This document shows, piece by piece, positions 49,544 to 58,344 of a stretch of 64,000 nucleotides of DNA. Source of the stretch: Gallionella sp. (GTDB lineage Bacteria > Pseudomonadota > Gammaproteobacteria > Burkholderiales > Gallionellaceae); contig PLWV01000013.1 of NCBI GenBank assembly GCA_003153155.1, forward strand, positions 153,852 through 217,851, given 5' to 3'. Each line of letters begins with the position of its first letter. Position 1 is the first letter of the stretch. The notes under the pieces are model-generated. The model was not told the origin of the DNA, did not search any database, and saw nothing but the letters and a program-made list of their open reading frames with translations. The position numbers and the translations under genes were made by a program.

Positions 49544-51760
49544 TCAAGGCAAAACTTGCGGGACTTGAATGGCAGTTTTGTCGTTCAATTTGGTATATCC
49601 GGGCACGCTTTGCTTGAGCATGATCAAAGGATCCTGACCCACTTTAACAAAGTCATTCAACTCGAGCTGCACGAAGAAACCGGTATTGGTTTGTTGCGTT
49701 GCTGTGACAAAGCGTTGCGCCACGAGACGCAACATCCAGCAGCTTTGATTATATTCAAGCCCGGCAATCGCCTCCAGAATTCGAGCATCCTGCAGCGAAT
49801 AGTTCCAGCGTCCCACCATATGCCAACGACTGAACAGCGGCCATTGTGTGGAAAAATCAACTTGACGCAGCGTGTTGCGCTCAAAGCGATACCCCAGATT
49901 GAACACTTTACCCGCTTCGGGACGGTAATGTGCCGCGATATTGTAGCGTTGTGCATGGGATTGATTTGGATCGAACTGAAACTCACTGTCCAACGACAAT
50001 GCTCTCGTAACTTGTCCTGAAGCCGCCAATAAAATATCCGACCTGCCGGTACTTGTAGCAGGTGTGACCAGATTTACCTGCGGCGTATTAAAACTGAAAC
50101 GCTCTCCCATCATCACTTTAAACCGCTCTGCACCACTATTTTGTTCCACCAAACGCGATGTGGCCGCTAAGGTGATTTGATTGGCATCGCCGATTCGGTC
50201 ATTGCCAACAAAACGATTCTCGGTGAATATCTGGGTAAAATTGAAGTCTGCTTGCGCCGAGTCAAAATTTGGCAATAGCGATTGATCCCTGTATGGCACA
50301 TACACATAAAAAGCGCGTGGTTCAAAAGTTTGCAGATAATCGCCGCCGAACATATTCGACACACGCTCGAAGGCAACGCCACTGTCCAAACTCAAAATAG
50401 GTAATGTGCGCGAGGCATTCGGCAATGCCCCGACGTTATTCGCACCCATCACATAATACGTGCTGTGCAACGCCACCTTGGGTGTCACATAAAATGCCGG
50501 CTCGCTCACCAGCGGATAGCTGAAGCTGGGGTTAACTACCAGACGCATGCCATTTACTGCGGTAGGATGACTGAAATCCACGAATTCGCCGGCAAAAGCG
50601 ATGTTCGTACCGGCATAGTTTTGCCGTGCATTGAGCGTCAATTGTGGCAAACGAGTGTAAGGAACGGCAATCGGTGCGGCGGGGTCTTGCAGGGTTTGGA
50701 AGTGTTGCACTCGCGCCACAGCCGTCCACCAGCCAGCGTCATAGTTCAGCCCACCTTCCTGTAACAGGTTGGACTGTGAAGTGACATTTACCGCATCGCC
50801 CAAGTCGCGGAAATAGCCACCGTCCCCAACACGGGTGAAATTCACATAGCTATTCAAACTGCTCGCCAGTGTTTGATTATGGTTTAACGAGAAAAGCTCA
50901 CGACTACGCTTTGCTAATGCGTCGTTGGGTAGCACATCCACATGCAGCTCACCGCCATAACCGGGCTCCAGATAACGAAACTCGTTGTTAAGCATCAAGC
51001 CGCGCTTGGTCATCTCGCGCGGGGCAACTGTCGCATCAAAGTTGGGTGCAATGTTCCAGTAATAGGGCAGCGTCACTTCGTAACCACTACTGACCGTTCC
51101 GCCAATAGTCGGGGCCAAAAATCCCGACTTGCTCTGGCCATTTAGCGGAAAGTCCATCCATGGCGAATACAAAATTGGAACACCCTTAAATTCAACCGAT
51201 GCGCTATGAGCCACGCCGATTTGCCGATCACGATCGATCTCAAGCAAACCCATGTTCAGCTGCCAATCCTGATTCCCCGCCGGACAAGTGGTGTAGGTGG
51301 CGTTGTCCAAGCTGAAGTGTTGTCGATCCTGAATATGAAGCTCATCCGCTGAACCGCGCGAATTATTTTCTTTTAAATAAAATTGCAGCTGTTCCATAGT
51401 CCCAGTGCTCTTATCCATATTGAACAGAAGGTGTGGCCCGGTCATGGTATTACCATCTTGTTTCAACATCACCGCGCCTTGCGCATCGACTTCATGTGAA
51501 CTCTGATTGAATAGCAGACTGTCTGCACGAATCGACTGCCCGCCTTGGCGCAATGTCACATCTCCAGTCGCCTCGATTTGATCTTTCGTTTTTCCCACCA
51601 GGCTATCTGCTTCAATAACGGCGGGGCCCTCCTGGCTGGTCGCAGTTACTGTTTGAGGATTTTTGTCGGTGCGCAAATCGGGCAGGTCTTCGCCTGCGTA
51701 AGAATGTTGCGCAAAGCAAACCAGCAAGAGAATGAAAGGATATTTGAATAGAAACCGCAT
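49544..51760 (-). CDS. lptD: LPS-assembly outer-membrane protein LptD
   Basis: Inserts lipopolysaccharide into the outer leaflet with LptE. 738 aa: signal peptide MRFLFKYPFILLLVCFAQHSYA, N-terminal OstA/LptA-like jellyroll (VIEADSLVGKTKDQIEATGDVTLRQGGQSIRADSL), and a 26-strand barrel domain. The ATG at 51760 is chosen because it begins the signal peptide; the open frame further upstream runs into MITE-like copy D. First gene of lptD-surA-pdxA-ksgA. Confidence 0.95.
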   Translation of the reverse strand: MRFLFKYPFILLLVCFAQHSYAGEDLPDLRTDKNPQTVTATSQEGPAVIEADSLVGKTKDQIEATGDVTLRQGGQSIRADSLLFNQSSHEVDAQGAVMLKQDGNTMTGPHLLFNMDKSTGTMEQLQFYLKENNSRGSADELHIQDRQHFSLDNATYTTCPAGNQDWQLNMGLLEIDRDRQIGVAHSASVEFKGVPILYSPWMDFPLNGQSKSGFLAPTIGGTVSSGYEVTLPYYWNIAPNFDATVAPREMTKRGLMLNNEFRYLEPGYGGELHVDVLPNDALAKRSRELFSLNHNQTLASSLNSYVNFTRVGDGGYFRDLGDAVNVTSQSNLLQEGGLNYDAGWWTAVARVQHFQTLQDPAAPIAVPYTRLPQLTLNARQNYAGTNIAFAGEFVDFSHPTAVNGMRLVVNPSFSYPLVSEPAFYVTPKVALHSTYYVMGANNVGALPNASRTLPILSLDSGVAFERVSNMFGGDYLQTFEPRAFYVYVPYRDQSLLPNFDSAQADFNFTQIFTENRFVGNDRIGDANQITLAATSRLVEQNSGAERFKVMMGERFSFNTPQVNLVTPATSTGRSDILLAASGQVTRALSLDSEFQFDPNQSHAQRYNIAAHYRPEAGKVFNLGYRFERNTLRQVDFSTQWPLFSRWHMVGRWNYSLQDARILEAIAGLEYNQSCWMLRLVAQRFVTATQQTNTGFFVQLELNDFVKVGQDPLIMLKQSVPGYTKLNDKTAIQVPQVLP

Positions 51761-51810
51761 AACGCGCAGCAATATAGTAAGGTGATAAACTCCTGCCAGT
51801 TTAACATTAA

Positions 51811-52010
51811 GGGAACCTCTAAAAATCCAGATTTCATCCCAACTGATGGAACTACTAGCCATTCCACTAGGTCGCCAAAAAACGGCAACCAAGTGGCTGG
51901 TTATGCTGTGTTGCGGAAAAAATTTCTTGCTTACATATCAACCATATGCAGCGCTGCGAAATTTTTTCCGCGCCTTGCATTTGGGCGAACTCTGAATTTT
52001 TAGATATCCC
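51811..52010. repeat. MITE-like element copy D (family 1) carrying a nested family-2 repeat
   Basis: Outer arms GGGAACCTCTAAAAATCCAG and CTGAATTTTTAGATATCCC. The family-1 core is read on the minus strand (GCAAGGCGCGG, CATATGGTTGATATG, TTTCCGCAACACAGC). Within it, 51843-51903 is a complete family-2 hairpin (ACTACTAGCCATTCCACTAG ... AAGTGGCTGGTTA). The element fills the whole divergent lptD-amgK promoter region. Confidence 0.8.
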
Positions 52011-52034
52011 CTTACGTACATTCGAGAACCCGAT

Positions 52035-53084
52035 ATGCAACGCCAGCAACAGCTTACCCAATGGCTGCACAGCCAAGTCCCCAACGAGCCGTTCACTATC
52101 GCCCCGGCATCTGCCGATGCCAGCTTCCGTCGCTACTTCCGCATCACCTACTCGGAGCGCACGCTGATCGTGATGGATGCCCCGCCGCAGCACGAGGATT
52201 GTCGCCCGTTCCTGCACATAGCCAAATTGTTCGAGGATGCCGGAACGCATGTGCCGCATGTTTATGCGCATGACCTCAAACAAGGTTTCCTGTTGCTGTC
52301 CGACCTCGGCAATACCACTTATCTGCAAGCTTTGTGTGGAGGGGTCGCTACGCAGCAGCGGGGCACCCACCGGCCTCCCCCTTGCGGGGAGAACACCAAC
52401 ACGGCGCGCGAATTGTATGGTGCGGCCACGGACGCGCTGATCAAAATCCAACTCGCCTCGCGCGAAAACGAATTGCCGCCCTATGACGAAGCCCTGCTGC
52501 TGCGCGAGATGCGCCTGTTCCCGGAGTGGTACATCGCCAAGCATCTCAATGTCACGCTCAGCGAGGCGCAAAACGCCAAACTGGAAACTGTCTTTGCGCG
52601 CATCATCGCCAACAACCTCGCCCAGCCGCGCGTGTACGTGCATCGCGACTACCACTCGCGCAATCTGATGGTCGCCGAACCGAACCCTGGCATACTGGAT
52701 TTTCAGGATGCCGTGTATGGCCCGATCACCTACGATCTCGCCTCGCTGTTCAAGGATGCCTACATCCGTTGGGAAGAAGCAGAAGTGATCGACTGGCTGA
52801 TACGCTATTGGGAAAAAGCGCGCAAGGTTGGTCTGCCGGTGGCCGATGATTTCTCCGTGTTCTACCGCGATTACGAATGGATGGGTGTGCAGCGTCATCT
52901 CAAGGTGCTGGGCATTTTCGCGCGCCTGTATCACCGCGACGGCAAGGACGGCTACCTGAAAGATCTGCCGCTGGTGATGGCGTATCTGCGCGCCGCTTGC
53001 GCACGCTACATCGACCTCAAGCCGCTGCTGAATCTGCTCGATGTATTGGAGCCGCGCACTTCCCAAGAGGGGTATACCTTTTGA
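52035..53084 (+). CDS. amgK: Anomeric MurNAc/GlcNAc kinase AmgK
   Basis: A phosphotransferase-fold sugar kinase that makes MurNAc-1-phosphate in the peptidoglycan recycling shunt known from Pseudomonas. 349 aa; catalytic loop VYVHRDYHSRNLMV and metal motif ILDFQDAVYGP. About 24 residues at 101-124 (CGGVATQQRGTHRPPPCGEN...) interrupt the conserved LQAL-ARELYGAA region and come from repeat-like C/G-run DNA (52335-52406). Next to murU, as expected for this pathway. Confidence 0.9.
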   Translation: MQRQQQLTQWLHSQVPNEPFTIAPASADASFRRYFRITYSERTLIVMDAPPQHEDCRPFLHIAKLFEDAGTHVPHVYAHDLKQGFLLLSDLGNTTYLQALCGGVATQQRGTHRPPPCGENTNTARELYGAATDALIKIQLASRENELPPYDEALLLREMRLFPEWYIAKHLNVTLSEAQNAKLETVFARIIANNLAQPRVYVHRDYHSRNLMVAEPNPGILDFQDAVYGPITYDLASLFKDAYIRWEEAEVIDWLIRYWEKARKVGLPVADDFSVFYRDYEWMGVQRHLKVLGIFARLYHRDGKDGYLKDLPLVMAYLRAACARYIDLKPLLNLLDVLEPRTSQEGYTF

Positions 53085-53110
53085 TGCTACGCATCTCCCC
53101 CTATCCAACT

Positions 53111-53131
53111 TTCCCCCGCAAGCGGGAGAAA
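53111..53131. repeat. Family-3 hairpin between amgK and murU
   Basis: TTTCCCCCGC-aa-GCGGGAGAAA in the 72-nt gap, close in sequence to the hairpin between thiD and thiE. Confidence 0.6.
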
Positions 53132-53156
53132 GAGCAATCGTGAAAGGCATAAACCC

Positions 53157-53930
53157 ATGATGGCGATGCTTTTAGCGGCGGGCCGCGGCGAACGCATGCG
53201 TCCGCTCACCGACCGCACGCCCAAGCCGCTATTGGAAGTCGGCGGCAAACCGTTGATCGCCTGGCACATCGAAAATCTGGTGCGCGCGGGTATACTTGAG
53301 ATCGTCATCAATCACGCCCATCTCGGCGCGCAGATTGAAAAGGCATTAGGCGACGGTAGCCAGTTCGGCGCGCACATTCAATACTCACCCGAAGCCAGCG
53401 CACTGGAAACCGCAGGCGGCATTGCCAACGCGCTACCGCTACTGCTCCCCTCGCCCGCTGGCAGGGAGAGCGCAGCGAGGGGGGCGCAGCCGGCTGGGGG
53501 AGAGGGGGAACCCTTCGTCGTGGTCAACGGCGATATTTTCTGCGACTACGATTTTGCCAAACTCCGCGAACGAACTGCCGAGCTAAAATCCAACGGCGAT
53601 GCCGCGCACCTGGTTCTGGTGGACAATCCGCCCCACCACCCAAACGGGGATTTCCTGCTGCACAACGGACGCATCGAAGACCGCAGCAACTTACGACTTA
53701 TGTCTAACGACTTACGTCTAACTTTCAGCGGCATCGGGATCTACCAACCCGTTTTGTTCAAGGACATCCCGCGCGGCAGCATCGCGCCGCTGGCTCCCTT
53801 GCTACGCGCACAAATCGTACTCGGCAAAGTCAGCGGTGAACACCACCAAGGCTTCTGGGCGGATGTCGGCACACCGCAACGCTTGGCCGAACTCGACAGG
53901 CAGGTATGTACACTGCACAATGCGCCATGA
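53157..53930 (+). CDS. murU: N-acetylmuramate-1-phosphate uridylyltransferase MurU
   Basis: Makes UDP-MurNAc from MurNAc-1-P, completing the AmgK shunt that bypasses MurA-based synthesis and can lower fosfomycin sensitivity. 257 aa; nucleotidyltransferase signature MLLAAGRGERMRPLTDRTPKPLLEVGGKPLI and VVNGDIFCDYDF. Two probable insertions: residues 97-118 (LPSPAGRESAARGAQPAGGEG), from a family-3 repeat at 53445-53510, and a shorter one near residue 180 (NLRLMSNDL). Ends in a 4-nt ATGA overlap with pepP. Confidence 0.92.
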   Translation: MMAMLLAAGRGERMRPLTDRTPKPLLEVGGKPLIAWHIENLVRAGILEIVINHAHLGAQIEKALGDGSQFGAHIQYSPEASALETAGGIANALPLLLPSPAGRESAARGAQPAGGEGEPFVVVNGDIFCDYDFAKLRERTAELKSNGDAAHLVLVDNPPHHPNGDFLLHNGRIEDRSNLRLMSNDLRLTFSGIGIYQPVLFKDIPRGSIAPLAPLLRAQIVLGKVSGEHHQGFWADVGTPQRLAELDRQVCTLHNAP

Positions 53931-55246
53931 CCATAGCCCCGACCATCTACGCCCAACGCCGCGCCCGTCTGCTAACACAAATGCAGCGTGGCATCGCCAT
54001 CATCCCCACCGCGCCGGAAGTTGCGCGCAATGCCGACACGCATTATTCCTACCGCCACGACAGCAATTTTTATTACCTGAGCGGCTTCACCGAGCCGGAA
54101 GCGGTGCTGGTGCTGGTTGCCAGCCAGGATGACAATAGCTTGCAGCAATCCATTCTGTTCTGCCGCGAGAAAAATCTGGAGCGTGAAATCTGGGATGGTC
54201 ACCGCTTTGGTCCCGATAGCGCCCGGGAACAATTCGGTTTTGACGCGGCTTATTCCATTGCGCAACTGGATGAGAAACTGGCCGAGCTGATGGGCAACCA
54301 GCCCGCGCTGTTTTATCCGCTGGGTGGCGATGCCGCATGGGATCAACGTATCCTCAAGTTACGCAGTGCAGTACAAGAAAAAATCCGCAGCGGTATCCGC
54401 GCACCGGATGAGATTCGCGACGTGCGCGCCCTGCTCAACGAAATGCGTTTGTTCAAAGATGCACACGAGCTGGACATCATGCGCCGCGCCGCCGCGATTT
54501 CCACATCAGCACACCGTCGCGCCATGCAATTCACCCGCCCCGATCAGTTTGAATATCAGGTCGAAGCGGAACTGCTGCATGAATTCTGCCGTCATGGCGC
54601 GCGCCATCCCGCTTATACCTCCATCGTCGCGGGTGGCGCGAATGCTTGCGTGCTGCACTATGTGGGGAACGACGCCAAGCTCCGCGACGGCGATCTGCTG
54701 CTGATCGACGCGGGCTGCGAAGTGGATGGCTATGCCTCCGACATCACACGCACTTTTCCGGTGAATGGCCGCTTTTCCGCCGCACAAAAAGAAGTGTATG
54801 AAATCGTGCTGGCCGCGCAAGCCGCCGCGATTGCCGCCGCACAACCGAACCAGACTTGGGATGTCCCGCATGATGCCGCGCTGCGCATATTGGCGCAAGG
54901 CTTCATCGACCTCAAGCTATGCCGCGGCAGCGTGGATGAAGTGCTGGAAAGCGAGAGCTACAAAAAGTTTTACATGCACCGCACCAGCCATTGGCTGGGC
55001 ATGGATGTGCATGATGTCGGCGATTACAAGACCGGCGATAACTGGCGCGCGCTGCAACCCGGCATGGTGTTGACCATCGAGCCCGGCTGCTACATCCGCC
55101 CCGCCGATGATGTGCCGCTCGCGTTGTGGAACATCGGCATCCGCATCGAGGACGATATGCTAATCACTGCGAAGGGCAACAAAGTGTTGACCGATGCTGC
55201 GCCGAAAACGGTAGCGGATATTGAAGAGCTGATGAGGAAATCGTGA
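53927..55246 (+). CDS. pepP: Xaa-Pro aminopeptidase
   Basis: Removes N-terminal residues next to proline; M24 metallopeptidase with two Mn ions. 439 aa with an N-terminal creatinase-like domain. Metal ligands sit in LLIDAGCEVDGYASDITRTFPV (two Asp), HWLGMDVHDVG (His), LTIEPGCYI (Glu) and GIRIEDDML (Glu). The ATG at 53927 overlaps murU and matches the MTIAPTIYAQRRARLL start; 4-nt overlap (GTGA) with ubiH at the other end. Confidence 0.95.
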   Translation: MTIAPTIYAQRRARLLTQMQRGIAIIPTAPEVARNADTHYSYRHDSNFYYLSGFTEPEAVLVLVASQDDNSLQQSILFCREKNLEREIWDGHRFGPDSAREQFGFDAAYSIAQLDEKLAELMGNQPALFYPLGGDAAWDQRILKLRSAVQEKIRSGIRAPDEIRDVRALLNEMRLFKDAHELDIMRRAAAISTSAHRRAMQFTRPDQFEYQVEAELLHEFCRHGARHPAYTSIVAGGANACVLHYVGNDAKLRDGDLLLIDAGCEVDGYASDITRTFPVNGRFSAAQKEVYEIVLAAQAAAIAAAQPNQTWDVPHDAALRILAQGFIDLKLCRGSVDEVLESESYKKFYMHRTSHWLGMDVHDVGDYKTGDNWRALQPGMVLTIEPGCYIRPADDVPLALWNIGIRIEDDMLITAKGNKVLTDAAPKTVADIEELMRKS

Positions 55247-56403
55247 ACGCTCAATATGACATCACCATCATCGGTGGCGGCCCGGTCGGAGCCGCGCTGG
55301 CGCTTGCTTTGCGCGGCAGCAAGCTGAAGGTCTGCGTGCTGGAAGCGCGTCCTGCGAATGCTGCCAGCAACGATGCGCGCGCGCTTGCTTTGTCCTACGG
55401 CAGCCGCTTGTTGCTGGCACGTCTCGGCGTATGGGACGTGCTGCACGATGTATCGGCCATACGCACGATTCACATTTCGCAAAAGCAAAGTTTCGGCCGT
55501 GCCGTGTTGCATGCCGCCGAGATGAACGTGCCGGAACTCGGCTATGTGCTGCCCTACCCGGCGCTGCAAGACGCATTAACCGATGCGCTACAACACAGCG
55601 ATGTTTCATCCATTTACGGCGCGAGCGTCACTCAACTGCAAGGGGAGGCTGACTGCGCCACCATTGGATACCAACAGAACGGCGCGCAACACACCCTGCA
55701 CGCACGCCTGGCCGTAGTCGCCGACGGCGGCAAATTATTGGCACAACAATACCCTCCGGAAGTCCGCGACTACGGGCAGAGCGCGCTCATCACCCACATC
55801 ACCTGCTCTGCACCGCAAGCAGAAATGGCCTACGAACGCTTTACCGCGCAAGGGCCGCTGGCGCTGCTGCCGTTCAAAGAAGGTTACGAGCTGGTATGGA
55901 CTGCGCCGCATCAAGTCGCGCAAGAAATGCTGGCTTGGGACGACGCCCATTTTTTGCGTGAACTACATCAGCACTTCGGTGACCGCGTCGGAGAATTCTT
56001 GACTGTCAGCAAACGCACCTGCTTCCCGCTCGGCCTGAGACGCGCCCCGCAGCAAACTCCGATGCCGCACACCGTGCTGCTCGGCAACGCCGCACAAACG
56101 CTACATCCGGTAGCCGGACAAGGTTTCAACATGGGACTGCGCGATGCGTGGGAACTGGCCCAGAAAATCCTCGATGCCGCACCGGAAACGTTAGGCACCG
56201 AGGCGATGCTCGCCGCCTACCGCGCGCATCGCCGCACCGACCGCGAAGCGGGGATACGCTTTACCGATGGCCTGGTGCGGCTGTTCTCCAACGACCTGCC
56301 GCTAGTCAGCACAGGCCGCGCTGCCGCACTCACCGCGCTGGACTGTTTGCCGTTTGTGAAAAAATTTGTCGCGAAGCGGATGATGTTTGGGGCGAATGGT
56401 TGA
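55243..56403 (+). CDS. ubiH: FAD-dependent ubiquinone hydroxylase (UbiH/VisC family)
   Basis: Flavin monooxygenase hydroxylating the ubiquinone ring. 386 aa; FAD fold ITIIGGGPVGAALALALRG, the DG motif region AVVADGGKL and the second FAD motif VLLGNAAQTLHPVAGQGFNMGLRDAWELA. Starts with GTG overlapping the pepP stop. The pepP-ubiH pairing is the same as in many gammaproteobacteria. UbiH and UbiF-type members are hard to separate by eye. Confidence 0.9.
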   Translation: MNAQYDITIIGGGPVGAALALALRGSKLKVCVLEARPANAASNDARALALSYGSRLLLARLGVWDVLHDVSAIRTIHISQKQSFGRAVLHAAEMNVPELGYVLPYPALQDALTDALQHSDVSSIYGASVTQLQGEADCATIGYQQNGAQHTLHARLAVVADGGKLLAQQYPPEVRDYGQSALITHITCSAPQAEMAYERFTAQGPLALLPFKEGYELVWTAPHQVAQEMLAWDDAHFLRELHQHFGDRVGEFLTVSKRTCFPLGLRRAPQQTPMPHTVLLGNAAQTLHPVAGQGFNMGLRDAWELAQKILDAAPETLGTEAMLAAYRAHRRTDREAGIRFTDGLVRLFSNDLPLVSTGRAAALTALDCLPFVKKFVAKRMMFGANG

Positions 56404-56450
56404 AGCAACTTCGCCGCGGGTAGCCCGGCGGTGTTGTCTTGGTTTGAATG

Positions 56451-56532
56451 GTAGGAGCGGGCCATGCCCGCGATTGTTTGTTTGTTCGCGGGCATGGCCC
56501 GCTCCTACAAGACACGAAGGCCCGCTCCTACA
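56451..56532. repeat. REP-like palindrome pair with a third half-copy (family 5)
   Basis: A 23-nt arm starting GTAGGAGCGGGCCATGCC (56451-56473) is exactly complementary to 56486-56508, with a short T/G loop. A partial third copy, GGCCCGCTCCTAC (56519-56531), contains the stop codon of xth. The GTAG foot is the mark of REP sequences mobilised by RAYT (IS200-like) transposases. Confidence 0.85.
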
Positions 56533-57490
56533 ACAGCTCGACTATCACCGGCACATGATCCGAAGGCCGCTCCAGTTTGCGCGGGGCTTTATCTATCGCG
56601 CAGCTTTTGCACAATGAGACGAGCGGTTCACTGATCAGGATGTGGTCGATGCGCAAGCCGTGGTTGCGGCGGAACGCCATCATGCGGTAGTCCCACCAGG
56701 AATAGGATTTTTCGGCCTGTTCGAATAAGCGGAAGCTGTCGCGCAAGCCTAGCTGGACTATATTTTTGAACTGCTGCCGCTCCGGCTCGCTGACCAGCAC
56801 ATTGCCTTGCCATGCAATCGGGTCATGCACGTCGCGGTCTTCCGGTGCGATGTTGTAGTCGCCCAGCAATACCAATTTCGGATAGCGCGTCAGCTCTTGT
56901 TTCAACCAGTCGCGCAGTGCGGTGAGCCAGGCAAGTTTGTATTGGTATTTATCTGAATCCACGCTCTGCCCGTTGGGCACATACACACACACCACCCGAA
57001 TCCGTTCCGATTGCATCGGTGAAACTGCGTTGGCTTCCTCGCTCACTCCTGGCCGTGCCAAAGGCACCCCCACCCTAACCCTCCCCCGCAGGGAGAGGGG
57101 ACGATTGCTCCTTCCCCCGCCGGGGGAAGGTTGGGATGAGGGAGGCACTGTCTGCGTCGTTTGCTCGTCGCCGCCTTGTTTGACCTTCGCAATCGGAACG
57201 GAGGTGAAAGTAGCGGCGATGACGCGCTTCTGTTCATCGGCAAAATCCGGAATGCCCGTCTGCACATCGCTGGCCGGTTCGCGGCTCAGGATCGCCACGC
57301 CGTTATAGGTCTTTTGTCCGCCGAATACACTGTGATAACCCGCTGCTTGCAACTCAGCCTGCGGGAAATCGCTGTCCTGCTGTTTGGTTTCCTGCAGGCA
57401 CAACACATCGACCGGATTCGCAGCGAGCCAATCCAAAACGTGCGGCAGACGCACTTTCAGCGAATTGACGTTCCATGTTGCCAGCTTCAT
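56528..57490 (-). CDS. xth: Exodeoxyribonuclease III, with a large in-frame insertion
   Basis: An AP endonuclease/3'-5' exonuclease of base-excision repair. Core motifs: N7 and E34 (ATWNVNSLKVRL, LCLQETKQQ), YVPNGQ, GDYNIAPEDRDVHDP and GLRIDHIL. At 320 aa it is about 60 longer than usual. The excess (about residues 97-162) runs KVKQGGDEQTTQTVPPSSQ... and is encoded by family-3 hairpins plus the family-4 45-mer, followed by the conserved strand IRVVCVYVPNG. Position and motif order suggest the insert is a surface loop, but activity needs testing. Its TAG stop lies in a REP repeat. Confidence 0.93.
   Translation of the reverse strand: MKLATWNVNSLKVRLPHVLDWLAANPVDVLCLQETKQQDSDFPQAELQAAGYHSVFGGQKTYNGVAILSREPASDVQTGIPDFADEQKRVIAATFTSVPIAKVKQGGDEQTTQTVPPSSQPSPGGGRSNRPLSLRGRVRVGVPLARPGVSEEANAVSPMQSERIRVVCVYVPNGQSVDSDKYQYKLAWLTALRDWLKQELTRYPKLVLLGDYNIAPEDRDVHDPIAWQGNVLVSEPERQQFKNIVQLGLRDSFRLFEQAEKSYSWWDYRMMAFRRNHGLRIDHILISEPLVSLCKSCAIDKAPRKLERPSDHVPVIVELL
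57062..57189. repeat. Compound repeat insertion inside xth (families 3 and 4)
   Basis: Family-3 hairpins (CCCTCCCCCGCAGGGAGAGG, CTTCCCCCGCCGGGGGAAGG) are followed at 57145-57189 by a 45-bp sequence matching 63334-63378 (minus) at about 43 of 45 positions. All read in frame. Confidence 0.75.
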
Positions 57491-58335
57491 TGTGCGATTG
57501 GATTGGCCGGAACGACTTGGCTTGCGGCGGCAGGGATTGAAGGCGTACTGGGTGCGCGATATGGCGCGGTCTTCGGATAGCCTGCGATGTCGAGCTCGTT
57601 ATTCCACTGCTCGGCCTGAAAGCCTTTCAAAAAGCTCTTGCCCACCTCAAGGGTGGGCGAGAGGTTGCTGCCGGAAAGTTGTTTGAACGCATCGATTTCT
57701 TCCTGGGTCTTCAGTGATTTCTCGCTGAACGGGATGCCACGCTCAGCCAACAGGCTGCGTGCCTGAATGCAATACTCGATGCAGTTGGCCACGACATACA
57801 GGGTGACCGGAGCAACCTGACTCGTGTCACCCGGTGCAGAAGGGGGAGGTGCTTTATGCGGACGATTCGGTGCGATTTTCGGATAGCCTGCGATGTCGAG
57901 TTCGCTATTCCATTGCGATTCCAAAAAACCTTTCAGAAAGTCCTTGCCCACCGCCAGCACCGGAACGACGCCGTCGATACCGGATAGTTGATTGAAGGTT
58001 TCAACATCCTGTTTGGTTCGCAGCAGTTTTTCGCTGAACGGGATGCCGCGCTTGCTCAACAAACTGCGCGCCTGATCACACGTCTCGCCGCAGCCAGCCC
58101 CGACGTACAAAGTGACCGGGAAATTCTGCTGCGCGCTGCGCGTTTCATAAGGCAGGTCTTCATTCTGTGCCGGTTCGCTGGAAAGTTTTATGCGCTCGAC
58201 ATCGGTGGCATCCGCAGGGGGGACATCGCCGTAATTCATCTTGCCAGCCTTATCCACCCAGCGGAATAACTCTTCCGCTTGCACACCCGACGGTATGATC
58301 GCCAAACAAGCCAACAACAAAATGATGCTCTTCAT
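57487..58335 (-). CDS. Exported double-glutaredoxin-like protein with N-terminal DUF4124-type domain
   Basis: A 282-aa secreted or periplasmic protein. Signal peptide MKSIILLLACLAIIPSGVQA, then a DUF4124-like module (EELFRWVDKAGKMNYGDVPP), then two tandem glutaredoxin-like domains at about 72-152 and 172-252. Each has a CxxxC centre (C82-GET-C86 and C184-IEY-C188) rather than CxxC. The domains are near-duplicates, also at DNA level (AGCCTGCGATGTCGAG recurs). A role in extracytoplasmic thiol handling is inferred. Its stop overlaps the xth start by 4 nt. Confidence 0.8.
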   Translation of the reverse strand: MKSIILLLACLAIIPSGVQAEELFRWVDKAGKMNYGDVPPADATDVERIKLSSEPAQNEDLPYETRSAQQNFPVTLYVGAGCGETCDQARSLLSKRGIPFSEKLLRTKQDVETFNQLSGIDGVVPVLAVGKDFLKGFLESQWNSELDIAGYPKIAPNRPHKAPPPSAPGDTSQVAPVTLYVVANCIEYCIQARSLLAERGIPFSEKSLKTQEEIDAFKQLSGSNLSPTLEVGKSFLKGFQAEQWNNELDIAGYPKTAPYRAPSTPSIPAAASQVVPANPIAQ

Positions 58336-58344
58336 TTCGCCTCC

